From positions 1 to 49,433 of the forward strand of contig NZ_CAJLNI010000004.1 of assembly GCF_905207935.1 (NCBI RefSeq): a DNA stretch of 49,433 nt, given 5' to 3'. The DNA comes from an uncultured Haemophilus sp. (lineage in GTDB: Bacteria; Pseudomonadota; Gammaproteobacteria; Enterobacterales; Pasteurellaceae). Position numbers and translations under genes: made by a program. The notes below the pieces were generated by a model that was given only the letters and a program-made list of their open reading frames with translations, was not told the origin of the DNA and ran no database searches. Shown here piece by piece: positions 1 through 8,844 of the stretch (position 1 is its first letter; each line of letters begins with the position of its first letter).

Positions 1-953
1 GGACCAGGTGGAATAAAGAGTTCGTTGGTCTCGTTACGTTTTTGGTATTCGCCAGAGTTCAACTCATCGAAGCGCGCCATACGTGCTTTGCTTTTCGCTT
101 GACGACCTTTAGGATTTTGGCGTACCCATTCTAGCTCTTTCGCAATCGATTTTTGGCGCGCATTTTCAGCAGCTTGTTCTTGCTCTAAACGTTTCTCTTT
201 TTGCTCTAACCAAGAAGAGTAGTTGCCTTCCCAAGGAATACCTTCACCACGGTCAAGCTCTAAGATCCAACCTGCTACATTATCTAAGAAGTAACGGTCG
301 TGGGTAATTGCCACAACAGTACCTTCGTAGTCATGTAAGAAACGCTCTAACCATGCTACAGATTCTGCATCTAAGTGGTTGGTTGGCTCGTCTAATAAGA
401 GCATGTCTGGTTTTTCGAGTAATAAGCGGCAAAGTGCCACACGACGACGTTCGCCACCAGATAAATGTTCGATTTTTGCATCCCAATCCGGTAAACGTAA
501 TGCATCTGCTGCACGTTCTAATTGATTATCTAAATTATGCCCATCATGTGCTTGAATAATGGCTTCAAGGTTGGCTTGTTCAGCCGCGAGTTTATCGAAA
601 TCCGCATCAGGATCAGCATAAAGTGCATAGACTTCATCTAAACGAGTCAGTGCATTTTTTACTTCAGAAACCGCTTCTTCTACTGCTTCACGCACGGTTT
701 GTTGCGGATCAAGTTTTGGTTCTTGTGGAAGGTAACCAATTTTGATACCAGGTTGTGGACGAGCTTCACCTTCGAACTCTTTATCCACGCCCGCCATAAT
801 GCGTAAGAGGGTTGATTTACCCGCACCATTTAAGCCTAGAACCCCGATTTTTGCACCAGGGAAGAAGCTTAAAGAAATATCTTTCAAAATATGACGCTTC
901 GGTGGCACCACTTTGCCGACACGGTGCATCGTATATACAAATTGCGTTGACAT
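1..953 (-). CDS. ettA: Energy-dependent translational throttle protein EttA (ABC-F ATPase), C-terminus cut by window edge
   Basis: The frame opens with MSTQFVYTMHRVGKVVPP and runs off the left edge of the window. It contains Walker A (LGLNGAGKST), signature (HLSGGERRRV) and Walker B (DMLLLDEPTNHLD) of the first ABC domain, then the ABC-F linker rich in K, R and E, ending at about residue 317 of the usual 550 or so. No membrane domain is present, as expected for a soluble ABC-F factor. EttA binds the ribosomal E site and gates entry into elongation according to ADP/ATP ratio (family knowledge). Its leader carries an intrinsic terminator (see 1025-1051), so premature termination is possible. 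Confidence 0.93.
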   Translation of the reverse strand, partial: MSTQFVYTMHRVGKVVPPKRHILKDISLSFFPGAKIGVLGLNGAGKSTLLRIMAGVDKEFEGEARPQPGIKIGYLPQEPKLDPQQTVREAVEEAVSEVKNALTRLDEVYALYADPDADFDKLAAEQANLEAIIQAHDGHNLDNQLERAADALRLPDWDAKIEHLSGGERRRVALCRLLLEKPDMLLLDEPTNHLDAESVAWLERFLHDYEGTVVAITHDRYFLDNVAGWILELDRGEGIPWEGNYSSWLEQKEKRLEQEQAAENARQKSIAKELEWVRQNPKGRQAKSKARMARFDELNSGEYQKRNETNELFIPPG

Positions 954-1024
954 AATTTTCTCGATGTTATGAATAAAAGTGCGGTTATTTTACTTGATGT
1001 TTAGGGAATAAGCTATTTGAAAGG

Positions 1025-1051
1025 CAAAAAAAACCACCCATATAGGGTGGT
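1025..1051 (-). terminator. Intrinsic terminator or attenuator in the ettA leader
   Basis: On the minus strand a 7-bp GC-rich stem (ACCACCC/GGGTGGT, 1033-1051) with a 5-nt loop is followed by a run of about eight T. It lies about 75 nt upstream of the ettA start and downstream of a good minus-strand promoter at 1081-1109. No gene is evident between that promoter and the terminator, so it would end a short leader RNA. Confidence 0.7.
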
Positions 1052-1080
1052 AGGAAAGTAGTTTAGCTATATTTATGATT

Positions 1081-1109
1081 ATTTTATTTAGGAACTTTAT
1101 GAATATCAA
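1081..1109 (-). promoter_or_regulatory. Predicted sigma-70 promoter reading toward ettA
   Basis: Read on the minus strand: -35 TTGATA (1109-1104), 17-bp spacer, -10 TAAAAT (1086-1081). Transcription would start near 1074, giving a leader of about 120 nt that contains the terminator at 1051-1025. The rest of the ettA-zevA gap (954-1300) holds a USS-like sequence near 980 and the zevA promoter; I see no credible gene in it. Confidence 0.5.
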
Positions 1110-1253
1110 GCAATCACTTGACGAGGCAAATAGTACATAAATTTCAGTTATAATGGAAATGCGAATGAATAATTTGTTGATACAAATCAAGAAAATCACA
1201 GGATTTTTTACGTTTAGATCGATTTTTATTCGATTTTGATTAGGAACTGCTTG

Positions 1254-1262
1254 TGATAAAAT
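1254..1262 (+). promoter_or_regulatory. Extended -10 promoter for zevAB
   Basis: TGATAAAAT forms an extended -10 element (TGn followed by TAAAAT) about 40 nt upstream of the zevA ATG. The -35 is weak (TTTTGA at 17 bp). I see no obvious Zur-type palindrome. Confidence 0.45.
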
Positions 1263-1300
1263 CTGTCTATTCAATTATTTAGCCCACTTTATTCTTATTT

Positions 1301-1933
1301 ATGTTTAAAAAATTACTCCTAGGATTATCGCTGATTTCTCCTTTTTCGGTTCTTGCTCATCCTCATGCCTTTATTGATATGCAAACCAAACCCTTAGTGA
1401 AAGATAATCAATTAATTGGTTTTTCGACTCAATGGTTACTGGATGAAGCCAGCTCTTCAGCCGTATTGTATGACATGATGCAGACGAAAGGGGATAAAGC
1501 TGCTCAACAGAAATTAGTTGATGAGGTAATGGCAAACGTTGTGAATGAACATTACTTTAGTTATGTCTTTGATAAAGAAAATCACAAAATTAAATATAAA
1601 AAACAGCCTGAAAATTATGGCATGCGTGTTAAAGGAAATGAGGTGGAGTATTATTTTGATTTTCTTTTGGCTCAGCCACAGGAGTTAAAAGATAATGAGT
1701 TTACTTTGATGACTTATGATAGTACCTATTATGTGGCAATGCGTTATGTAGAAACAGGAAAAAGAGCGGTTGATTTTTCGTCTCTTCCTGGAAATTGCAA
1801 AGGGGAAGTGCTCGAACCTAATGTGGATGAAAAAATTAAATCCTATGCTTCATCATTGGATAAATCGCAAAAAAATGAAGATGATTCTCTTGGTGTATTG
1901 TTTGCGCAGAAAGTAAAAATTAAATGTGAATAA
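1301..1933 (+). CDS. zevA: Periplasmic zinc-uptake component ZevA (DUF1007 family)
   Basis: A 210-residue protein with a signal peptide (residues 1-19, cleavage after VLA) and a mature N-terminus beginning HPHAF, typical of DUF1007 proteins that accompany NicO-type metal permeases. The His-rich start may contact metal. The gene overlaps zevB by 8 bp, so the two are translationally coupled. In H. influenzae the orthologous pair ZevAB supports zinc uptake (family knowledge); metal specificity is not shown by this sequence. Confidence 0.88.
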   Translation: MFKKLLLGLSLISPFSVLAHPHAFIDMQTKPLVKDNQLIGFSTQWLLDEASSSAVLYDMMQTKGDKAAQQKLVDEVMANVVNEHYFSYVFDKENHKIKYKKQPENYGMRVKGNEVEYYFDFLLAQPQELKDNEFTLMTYDSTYYVAMRYVETGKRAVDFSSLPGNCKGEVLEPNVDEKIKSYASSLDKSQKNEDDSLGVLFAQKVKIKCE

Positions 1934-2915
1934 AAAAATGAAGTTAAAATTGACCGCACTCTTTATCGGCTTATTAGCGATTATTTTCGCCTTGCTACCT
2001 TGGCTTTTTGTGCAAGTAGCCGATTGGCAAAAAGCCTTTAATCAGCTGATTTCTGAAAATCTACACCAAATTCAAGCACATTCATCTACAGCAGGATTGT
2101 GGTTGATTTTTGCCGCCTTTTCTTATGGTGTATTACATGCATTAGGCCCTGGACATGGGAAATTTATTATTGCTGGTTATCTTTCTACTCACGAAAGCCA
2201 GCTTAAAACCAGCGTACGCTTAAGTTTACTTTCCTCTCTCATGCAAGGTTTTGTCGCAGTTGCAGCAACCTCCATTGTGGTTGTGATACTTAATCTTTCC
2301 TCAAAATATTTTAAACTTAGCCAGTTATGGTTGGAGCGTAGCGCTCTGATTTTATTATTGTTGTTAGGGCTTTATTGGATTGCTCAAGGTTTGAAAGGTT
2401 TAAAGAAAAAACAATCTTTTCGTATCACATCAATCCAATCGTTGCCGAAACAGATTGGAACAGCTTCGCCATTTAGATATGAGCAAGGAAAAGCAAACCA
2501 AGCGCAATGTAGTTGTGGACATCAACATCTACCCAATGATCAACAGCTTAAGCAATCGGGTGATTTAAAATCTCAACTCTTAGTGATTTTAACTATTGGC
2601 ATGCGACCGTGTAGTGGCGCCATTTTTGTGCTTTTTCTCGCTTATATGCTGGATCTTTATTGGTGGGGAATTTTAGCTACTTTTGCCATGTCTTTGGGGA
2701 CAGGATTAATGCTTTCGCTTTTTGCAGCGTTAGTACGCTATGCGAGAAATGTCGCAACTCGCTTAGGCCATTGGTATGGTTTAGCGGGGTCTAATCAAAA
2801 AGGCGAAGCCATGATCAAATGTATTGCGGGTGCAATGATGATCTTTTTTGCACTAAGCTTGTTATATGGCACGATGGGGGCTGTAACAGGTGGGGCAGTC
2901 TTATTTGGTGGATAA
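1926..2915 (+). CDS. zevB: Zinc transporter ZevB (NicO/RcnA-like permease)
   Basis: A 329-residue multi-span membrane protein. An N-terminal TM helix is followed by the conserved HALGPGHGK motif near residue 70, a cytosolic loop with a Cys/His cluster (CSCGHQH, about residue 195), and GMRPCSGAIFVLFLA, the second hallmark motif of NicO permeases. Six to seven hydrophobic segments are visible. It overlaps zevA by 8 bp. It should form the inner-membrane channel of the ZevAB system; nickel or cobalt transport is the alternative for the family. Confidence 0.88.
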   Translation: MNKKMKLKLTALFIGLLAIIFALLPWLFVQVADWQKAFNQLISENLHQIQAHSSTAGLWLIFAAFSYGVLHALGPGHGKFIIAGYLSTHESQLKTSVRLSLLSSLMQGFVAVAATSIVVVILNLSSKYFKLSQLWLERSALILLLLLGLYWIAQGLKGLKKKQSFRITSIQSLPKQIGTASPFRYEQGKANQAQCSCGHQHLPNDQQLKQSGDLKSQLLVILTIGMRPCSGAIFVLFLAYMLDLYWWGILATFAMSLGTGLMLSLFAALVRYARNVATRLGHWYGLAGSNQKGEAMIKCIAGAMMIFFALSLLYGTMGAVTGGAVLFGG

Positions 2916-2947
2916 AGAAAAGGGCAGCGTTTGCTGCCCCTTTCTTT
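2916..2947. terminator. Bidirectional terminator between zevB and the nitroreductase gene
   Basis: Perfect stem GGGCAGC/GCTGCCC with a GTTT loop, flanked by AAAGAAA and TTTCTTT, between two convergent genes. Confidence 0.85.
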
Positions 2948-2956
2948 GAAAATAGA

Positions 2957-3619
2957 TTATTCAACCCAAGTGACGATTTCTTCAATTGGTCGACGAGATT
3001 TTTTAGTAATGTCTCTCGCACGATAACCAAATGTTGCGGCTACGGATACACCCCATTCATTTGGATCAAAGAGACCTTCAGCGACTAAAACTTCATTCAT
3101 TTTATCATAGTTAAAGCCTTCAATAGGGCAAGAATCTACACCGATAGCGGCAGCACCGGTAAGCATATTGGCTAATGCAATGTAGGTTTGTTTGCTTGCC
3201 CAGTCAAATAATGCACGCTCGCTTTCTGCGGTTTTCATTTCAACTTCTTGTAAGCCTTTATATTGTTCCAAGGTTTTTTCTAATTGCTCGCCTTGCAAAC
3301 CTCTACGCGCCACAACATCACGGAAGAAAGGCGTGTCATATCGCGCATTTTTCTTCGCAAGAATGATCACTAAATGACTACAATCATCTAATTTATATTG
3401 CATACCCCAGCTAAAAGGTTTGAGCTTATCGCGCAATGCTTTATTTTGAATCACTAAGAATTGCCATGGCTCAGAACCGACGGAGCTTGGTGATAGACGA
3501 GCAAATTCTAAAATTGCCGAGAAATCTTCTTGGCTAATTTTTTTATTCGGATCGTAATAACGTGTTGCACGGCGATTTTCGAATACTTGAAGCATTTGTT
3601 CGCGTGTGATTTGACTCAT
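2957..3619 (-). CDS. nfsB: NAD(P)H-dependent nitroreductase, NfsB family
   Basis: A 220-residue FMN-dependent nitroreductase fold protein. Hallmarks are the N-terminal RRATRYYDPNKKIS segment, SPSSVGSEPWQFLVI (FMN phosphate contact, residues 44-58), and the C-terminal GYRARD motif ending in KSRRPIEEIV. Length matches H. influenzae and E. coli NfsB-type enzymes, which reduce nitroaromatics and quinones using NAD(P)H. A near-perfect Shine-Dalgarno (AGGAGG) lies 5-6 nt before the ATG and fixes the start. The gene appears to be monocistronic. The nfsB symbol is by family, not by proven orthology. Confidence 0.85.
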   Translation of the reverse strand: MSQITREQMLQVFENRRATRYYDPNKKISQEDFSAILEFARLSPSSVGSEPWQFLVIQNKALRDKLKPFSWGMQYKLDDCSHLVIILAKKNARYDTPFFRDVVARRGLQGEQLEKTLEQYKGLQEVEMKTAESERALFDWASKQTYIALANMLTGAAAIGVDSCPIEGFNYDKMNEVLVAEGLFDPNEWGVSVAATFGYRARDITKKSRRPIEEIVTWVE

Positions 3620-3667
3620 GTTTTCCTCCTATTAACATTATCTAATTTGTGATCTTTTAACCGCACT

Positions 3668-4411
3668 TTAGCGTTCTTTCCAATATCCAATCCACTCTTT
3701 GAGTAATTGCATATTTTTGGTAATCGCGCCACCTTGCGGAATAAAATGCATCATATTAAGTCCATAACTGTCTGGTGTAATACCTTCACCTACGCTCGCA
3801 GGTAATATATCAAAACCTTGTTGTTGGAACAATAACTTTGCACGTTGCATATGCCATTCATTAGTGACTAAAATAATTTTATGAATACCTTCTTTTTCTA
3901 ATATTTGTTTGGTGAAAAGTGCATTTTCTTTAGTAGTAAGGGCTTTAGGTTCAATCCATTTGGTTGGCACATTAAAGAAGTTTTGGAGTTCTTCGGCGGC
4001 GATTTTTGCTTCAATGGCGCCTGTTGGACTTGCCCCTGTAATTAATAATGGCAAGTGCGTTTCTTTTTGTAAGAAAGCGGCATAACGTAATCGTTCAAGT
4101 TGGATACCTGTTGAAGCTAATGGCGCATAAAGCTCTTTGCTATCACGCAAGCCACCACCAAGTAAAACGATCGCTTGAGCTTGTTGGTAATCTTGCAGTG
4201 TTAAATGATCTTCAGTGATGAGACTATCTTTAAGTACTTGTGCAGTGTAAGGGATACTTAAAAGATAGAGTAGTGAGAAACCAAGTGCGGTCGAAATTCG
4301 GCTTAATTTTTTGAAATTGAATTTAGCTAGAATAAGTGAAAGCCCCCATAAAATTAAAATATTAAATGGGGGAAGAATCATGGCCGTGATGAGCTTTTTT
4401 AATTCAAACAT
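3668..4411 (-). CDS. YdcF-like DUF218 membrane protein (ElyC/SanA family)
   Basis: A 247-residue protein with two N-terminal hydrophobic helices (about residues 8-28 and 38-58), then a DUF218 domain. The domain's marks are the AIVLLGGGLRDSKELY strand-loop, the ITGASPTGA segment, and a C-terminal VTNEWHMQRA motif carrying the conserved His. Family members affect envelope integrity and may handle undecaprenyl or peptidoglycan intermediates. The start overlaps the upstream pyruvyl-transferase gene by 13 bp, placing it third in a minus-strand polysaccharide operon. A role in lipid-carrier handling would fit but is inference. Confidence 0.75.
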   Translation of the reverse strand: MFELKKLITAMILPPFNILILWGLSLILAKFNFKKLSRISTALGFSLLYLLSIPYTAQVLKDSLITEDHLTLQDYQQAQAIVLLGGGLRDSKELYAPLASTGIQLERLRYAAFLQKETHLPLLITGASPTGAIEAKIAAEELQNFFNVPTKWIEPKALTTKENALFTKQILEKEGIHKIILVTNEWHMQRAKLLFQQQGFDILPASVGEGITPDSYGLNMMHFIPQGGAITKNMQLLKEWIGYWKER

Positions 4412-5367
4412 GATTTATCCAATTCAACGAAGTTTAAGTTTTGAGTCCATAGTTTTGCATAGCTACTATTTTTTCCATAAGAGTTATCACAAACAACATT
4501 TGGTATTTCTAACAAGCAGGAAAAAATATGACCGTGTAAACGAGTAGTAATCACTTTATCATTATCTAAGAATACTTGCGCAACACGTTTTACAATGCGT
4601 TGAGTATAGGCATACCAGAATTGATGGCAAAGATCTTTCAGCCAACCTAAGCCAAATTTGTTCGCCATTTTACTCATTCGCCAGCTTAATGCTAAAACCA
4701 CATCATCTTCTGTTGAAAGAATGTCTTCCCAGTCTTTTACATTGCTGTTAGCGGGCAGTTGTGCGAGGATATTTTTCTCGATATCACTCGCTTCAATATC
4801 TTTACGTAAGAAGTAAAGTTGTTCACCCGTTTTGCCTTGCTTCGTTTCCATGGTGCCATAAAGTTGATGAGCCATGTCCGGTGACAAATAAACATGATTT
4901 GAAAATTGTGCAAATAAGTTCTCCGTTCTTTCGTCGCGAGCCAGTAAATGACAATCACTGTGGTTGCGGAAAAGTGCGGCTGATTTTTGTAGATTTTCTT
5001 CGTGCTTAAAATAAGCAGTTTGTGGCAACACAATAATGCGATTATTCGGGAAATGTGTCACCATTTCTTCGCGGATTTTTTGATGCTGTGGATAAAGATC
5101 GCCAAAGTTGCCGCCACCATGTAAAAGGATGGTAGTGTTCGGTGTAATTTTTGCTTTGACTTCTGTAAGATCTAAATCGTATTCACAGCGTTTTAAGGTC
5201 ACATTAATGTGGTGATCTTTAAAAAATTGCTCAGTTCCGTGATAAATCAATAAATCGCCCACATTCAAATGAAGCGGGTAGTCAAAATAAAATACGTCGT
5301 TTTTATCTTTGATCAGTTCAACAATAGGATTCAGTTTGTTTTTTAAATCAATAAGGAGTTGATTCAT
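4399..5367 (-). CDS. Polysaccharide pyruvyl transferase family protein
   Basis: A 322-residue protein with the family signatures LLHGGGNFGDLYP (about residues 83-95), the LARDERTENLF segment, and a C-terminal TTRLHGHIFSCLLEIP block. Members transfer pyruvate from phosphoenolpyruvate to sugars of exopolysaccharide or LPS; the acceptor here is unknown. The gene overlaps the upstream flippase by 4 bp (ATGA) and the downstream DUF218 gene by 13 bp, so the three are probably co-translated. It could add acidic ketal groups to a surface glycan. Confidence 0.8.
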   Translation of the reverse strand: MNQLLIDLKNKLNPIVELIKDKNDVFYFDYPLHLNVGDLLIYHGTEQFFKDHHINVTLKRCEYDLDLTEVKAKITPNTTILLHGGGNFGDLYPQHQKIREEMVTHFPNNRIIVLPQTAYFKHEENLQKSAALFRNHSDCHLLARDERTENLFAQFSNHVYLSPDMAHQLYGTMETKQGKTGEQLYFLRKDIEASDIEKNILAQLPANSNVKDWEDILSTEDDVVLALSWRMSKMANKFGLGWLKDLCHQFWYAYTQRIVKRVAQVFLDNDKVITTRLHGHIFSCLLEIPNVVCDNSYGKNSSYAKLWTQNLNFVELDKSCLN

Positions 5368-6887
5368 TTTTTTACTCTTTTCTTTAAATAGCTAAACAAG
5401 AAATTTTTTTCTGCTGTGTTTAATCCGAAGATTAAAATGACACAGATTAATACCATTTCTAAGATGATGGATTGTCCAATAAATTCCAATAAAGAATAAC
5501 TGCGGGTAGTATCGGATATATAGATGATACCTAATAGCAGGCCAAACACCACGCCGACATTCACTAAATATGAGACAAATTCTTTTTGGTTAAATTTAAT
5601 TTTTTTATTAATAAAATATAATCGATAGATTTGTGAGATGACCATCGTACTAAATTTACCCACAAAGGCAAATACTGGATTATAACCTAGTGTGAACAAA
5701 TAATAAGCCAATGGTACCGTACAAAGATCAATTAACGCGACGATGATATTGTATTGTTTTACAGTGGATGTGCCAATGGCTAATGCGCTCATCCAAAATG
5801 CACCAGCCATTGCACTGATTAATAAGCAAGCAATAATAGCTTGTACAAGTTGTTCAGTATATTGCGGAAGATGATCGCCTAACCAAAATGTCAGTAAGGT
5901 ATGGGTGAAATACAATACAGGCGCAGAGAGAATCGCCATTAAATAAAGGGAATATTTTGAAATACCAAGAATTAATTGGCGATTGCGATCGTAATCTTTT
6001 GCCGCATAAGACTGAACCAACTGCGGATTAGCTGCCATTTGGAAATTATTCACAAAGCTATAAACAGCACCTTCTACCTGAGTCGCAATAGCGACAGCTG
6101 CATTGACTGCGACACCAAAGAATAAGTTAGATACCATATTCAAGCCTTGTGTTGAACCCACATAAGCGATTTGCCCCATAAGCATCCAACCGGAAAAACT
6201 CACCATTTCTTTGGTTTTGCTTAAATCTTTATATAAACGGAAACGTGCGGCTTCTTTGAAATAATATTTAGTGAATAACACATAAAGGGAGAGCACGATT
6301 AAACTGACTGAAAGCAATAAGCAACCATAAGTAATCAACTTATCGTAATGTGTGATATGACTTAAGATAAAGACAGAAGTCAGTTTTAAAATGGTTTCAC
6401 CTAATCCCAACCATGCATAGAATCCCATTTTCTCGTGCGCAACAATCATGGCATTGAATGGCACCTTGATGATTTCAACAAGGGCAATAATTAATGCCAA
6501 TTGGTAAACAATGTTCGCAGCTTGCAAGCGTTCAGCGGGGATCACCAATTTGTGATTTAAAAACCATAAACCTACGGTTTCGGCTAACACGAATACGATA
6601 AAAATAATGAGTAAGTGATTTAAGATACTAATATTAAAGACTTTATTAACACGTTGAATGTCATTAGAGGCTTTTTCCACGTTAATAAAACGCTGAGTGG
6701 TGGCGGTCATTGTGCCATTAAAAAAGGAAAATAAGACCACGACACCCATCACAATGTTGTAGATACCAAAATCTTCTACTCCCAAAACCTGTAATACCAC
6801 ACGGGAGATATACAGCATCGCCCCCATGTTGAAGAGCATTCGGATGTAAAGAAATAGCGTATTTTTAGCAATAGTTTTATTTGACAT
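5364..6887 (-). CDS. Polysaccharide/oligosaccharide flippase (MOP superfamily, Wzx-like)
   Basis: About 507 residues with roughly 12-14 hydrophobic segments, beginning MSNKTIAKNTLFLYIRM, a typical start for Wzx/RfbX-like exporters. An upstream in-frame ATG at 6950 is rejected: it lies in the promoter (TTGCTA, 17 bp, TATAAT; 6918-6946), whose transcript starts near 6911. These proteins flip lipid-linked glycan units across the inner membrane. Coupling to a pyruvyl-transferase-like gene suggests a dedicated glycan export system, but no glycosyltransferase lies beside it in this window. Confidence 0.83.
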   Translation of the reverse strand: MSNKTIAKNTLFLYIRMLFNMGAMLYISRVVLQVLGVEDFGIYNIVMGVVVLFSFFNGTMTATTQRFINVEKASNDIQRVNKVFNISILNHLLIIFIVFVLAETVGLWFLNHKLVIPAERLQAANIVYQLALIIALVEIIKVPFNAMIVAHEKMGFYAWLGLGETILKLTSVFILSHITHYDKLITYGCLLLSVSLIVLSLYVLFTKYYFKEAARFRLYKDLSKTKEMVSFSGWMLMGQIAYVGSTQGLNMVSNLFFGVAVNAAVAIATQVEGAVYSFVNNFQMAANPQLVQSYAAKDYDRNRQLILGISKYSLYLMAILSAPVLYFTHTLLTFWLGDHLPQYTEQLVQAIIACLLISAMAGAFWMSALAIGTSTVKQYNIIVALIDLCTVPLAYYLFTLGYNPVFAFVGKFSTMVISQIYRLYFINKKIKFNQKEFVSYLVNVGVVFGLLLGIIYISDTTRSYSLLEFIGQSIILEMVLICVILIFGLNTAEKNFLFSYLKKRVKK

Positions 6888-6917
6888 TGTGAGAATGAAA
6901 TTAGAAAAATTGAGGGA

Positions 6918-6946
6918 ATTATAGGGGGGATTGGGGTGTGTAGCAA
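6918..6946 (-). promoter_or_regulatory. Promoter of the flippase operon
   Basis: On the minus strand: -35 TTGCTA (6946-6941), exactly 17-bp spacer, consensus -10 TATAAT (6923-6918). It overlaps the upstream in-frame ATG and so supports the start at 6887. Confidence 0.75.
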
Positions 6947-6984
6947 GCATTGTGCAAGTTCTTAGCAGCTAGGACTTATCAAAA

Positions 6985-7015
6985 AGAAAAGGCTAAATAT
7001 AAATTTAGCCTTTTG
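6985..7015. terminator. Terminator after the YddA-like ABC transporter gene
   Basis: Stem GGCTAAAT/ATTTAGCC with a 4-nt loop, flanked by A-rich and T-rich runs. It lies just beyond the stop of the minus-strand gene ending at 7020. Confidence 0.75.
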
Positions 7016-7019
7016 TTAT

Positions 7020-8780
7020 TTAGACGATGCAAACAGCCAAATCCAACTGCTTATTATGGAATTGATGCAATGTACCACGATGACCCACGCTCAGAATGAT
7101 CATATTGGGTAACCGCTCTTTAATTGTTTTATAAAGGAGGTACTCGGTTGGCTCATCAAGTGCTGATGTGGTTTCATCTAAAAAGACCACTTCAGGTTTC
7201 GTCAGTAAAATCCGAATAAATGCCACGCGCTGTAATTCACCTGGCGACAAAATTGCCTGCCAATCGTTATCTAGATCTAAGCTATGAAGATATTTATCCA
7301 AACAACAGTCAGCCAGTGTTTTTTCCAATTCAGGATGATAAGGATCAATATCTGGATAGCAAATCGCTTCACGTAACGTACCTTGTGGCATATAAGGGCG
7401 TTGCGGTAGGAACAAACTGGTCACACAAGGATGTTCCACCAGACCAACTGTTTCAAAAGGATAAATTCCTGCCATCGCTTTTAATAGCGATGTTTTTCCC
7501 GTACCAGAAGGCCCTTGAATTAATAAAGCATCACCATTTTTTAATTCAATATTCAAGTTATTAAGCAACAATCTGCCTTGGTCATCTTTAATACCAAAAT
7601 TTGATAACGCAACACGGTTTGAGCATTTCATGGGTTGATGAACCTCTAAATGATCTAATTCATCCAACTTCGTCATAAAACCATAAAGACGATTTAAACG
7701 CGCTTGGTAGAGCGTAAATTCTTCATAGAACAAACGGAAGAAGGAAAGTGCGGTCATTAATCGGTTAAATGCTTGCACAGTTTGGTGCATATCGCCCAGT
7801 TTGATTTGTCCAGTGAAAAAACGAGGTGCTTGCAGCATTAACGGTAAGAGTTTTGCAACGCGCGTGACACTTCCATTAAAGCCGTCTAATCCCAACATTC
7901 TTAATACAATTGCCCAACGGTTATGAATGATTTGAGCAAATTTGTTTTTTAATAAATGTTGTTCTTGCAGTTCGCCTTGATAGAAAGCGATACTTTCCGC
8001 ATTATCCCGCACTCGAATCAAAGAATAACGATAGTCACCATTGAGTTTTTCTTTATTGAAATTTAACTTAATCAAAGGATGACCAATCCAAACGGACATT
8101 AACGTTGCGAGGATAATAAAGGCATAAATAAAGAAAACGACGCCTTTTTCGATATTCAAACCGAAAAGACTTAATATTCCAGAAAGTGACCAAAGAATAA
8201 TAGTGAATTCAATGGTAGTCAAAATCGAATTAATCATACCGCGCACAATTTTGACGGTGCTACTGATAAATTCACGTGCATCTTGTTCAATACGTTGATC
8301 AATATTATCGGGCAGATCTTTTTCGTATTTGAGGCGATAGTATTTTTTATTTTCTAACCATCGCTTAACAAGGACTTTATTCAAGCTTTCCAACCAACGG
8401 ATTTCAAATACTTGTTGCAAGAAATAATCGGCGATGGAGTGGATGACTTGTACCAATACTAAGAGTGCATTCAGTTTTGCAAAGAACCAAAACTTATCCG
8501 CATCTAATTCCTGCATGGAGCTATAAAGCCCATTATAGAAAAAAGAGTTGAGTACGCTAAAGCGCACTTCTAGCAAAATCATCGTAAACAATACCAGTAG
8601 CATAAGGATGATTTTGATGCTGTTACGACGATTAATCGAAGGGGATGCAATATGCCAAAATTTTTGACCAAATGTGGTTTGTTTGAGTGCCAGTGTCGTC
8701 ACGCTAAAGCATACAATCACCCAGAAAAGTGCGGTCAAAATCCAGCTTAAACTTGAGTTAAGTTCAGTTTGCCAATTCAT
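7020..8780 (-). CDS. ABC transporter, fused permease/ATPase of the YddA/SbmA-BacA-like family
   Basis: A 586-residue fusion. The N-terminal membrane half (about residues 1-330) has at least five hydrophobic helices and the SbmA/BacA-like sequence (IRWLESLNKVLVKRWL, YRLKYEKDLPDNIDQRI). The C-terminal ATPase has Walker A GPSGTGKTS, signature LSPGELQRV, Walker B VVFLDETTSALD and an H-loop (GHRG). Relatives include H. influenzae HI0036 and E. coli YddA; related proteins import peptides, vitamin B12 or siderophores. It lies 64 bp beyond the TonB receptor gene on the same strand, separated by a terminator. The substrate is unknown. Confidence 0.83.
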   Translation of the reverse strand: MNWQTELNSSLSWILTALFWVIVCFSVTTLALKQTTFGQKFWHIASPSINRRNSIKIILMLLVLFTMILLEVRFSVLNSFFYNGLYSSMQELDADKFWFFAKLNALLVLVQVIHSIADYFLQQVFEIRWLESLNKVLVKRWLENKKYYRLKYEKDLPDNIDQRIEQDAREFISSTVKIVRGMINSILTTIEFTIILWSLSGILSLFGLNIEKGVVFFIYAFIILATLMSVWIGHPLIKLNFNKEKLNGDYRYSLIRVRDNAESIAFYQGELQEQHLLKNKFAQIIHNRWAIVLRMLGLDGFNGSVTRVAKLLPLMLQAPRFFTGQIKLGDMHQTVQAFNRLMTALSFFRLFYEEFTLYQARLNRLYGFMTKLDELDHLEVHQPMKCSNRVALSNFGIKDDQGRLLLNNLNIELKNGDALLIQGPSGTGKTSLLKAMAGIYPFETVGLVEHPCVTSLFLPQRPYMPQGTLREAICYPDIDPYHPELEKTLADCCLDKYLHSLDLDNDWQAILSPGELQRVAFIRILLTKPEVVFLDETTSALDEPTEYLLYKTIKERLPNMIILSVGHRGTLHQFHNKQLDLAVCIV

Positions 8781-8805
8781 TGATTATCCATAAAGTAAAA
8801 AACGA

Positions 8806-8830
8806 AAAAAGGGCGAAATATTCGCCCTAA
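8806..8830 (-). terminator. Terminator after the TonB-dependent receptor gene
   Basis: Stem GGGCGAA/TTCGCCC (8811-8827), followed on the minus strand by a T-rich run. It begins about 18 nt past the receptor stop codon. Confidence 0.8.
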
Positions 8831-8844
8831 TATTGTGCGCTCAA

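Noticed and set aside
990..1274. 94-codon minus-strand frame upstream of zevA
   Set aside because: No ribosome site, low-complexity hydrophobic translation, and it runs across a promoter and a terminator.
2815..3088. Frames on both strands over the zevB/nitroreductase junction
   Set aside because: They cross a strong terminator and are shadows of two well-supported genes.
6888..6950. Longer N-terminus for the flippase
   Set aside because: The extra codons overlap the -35 and -10 boxes, so they cannot be transcribed from that promoter.
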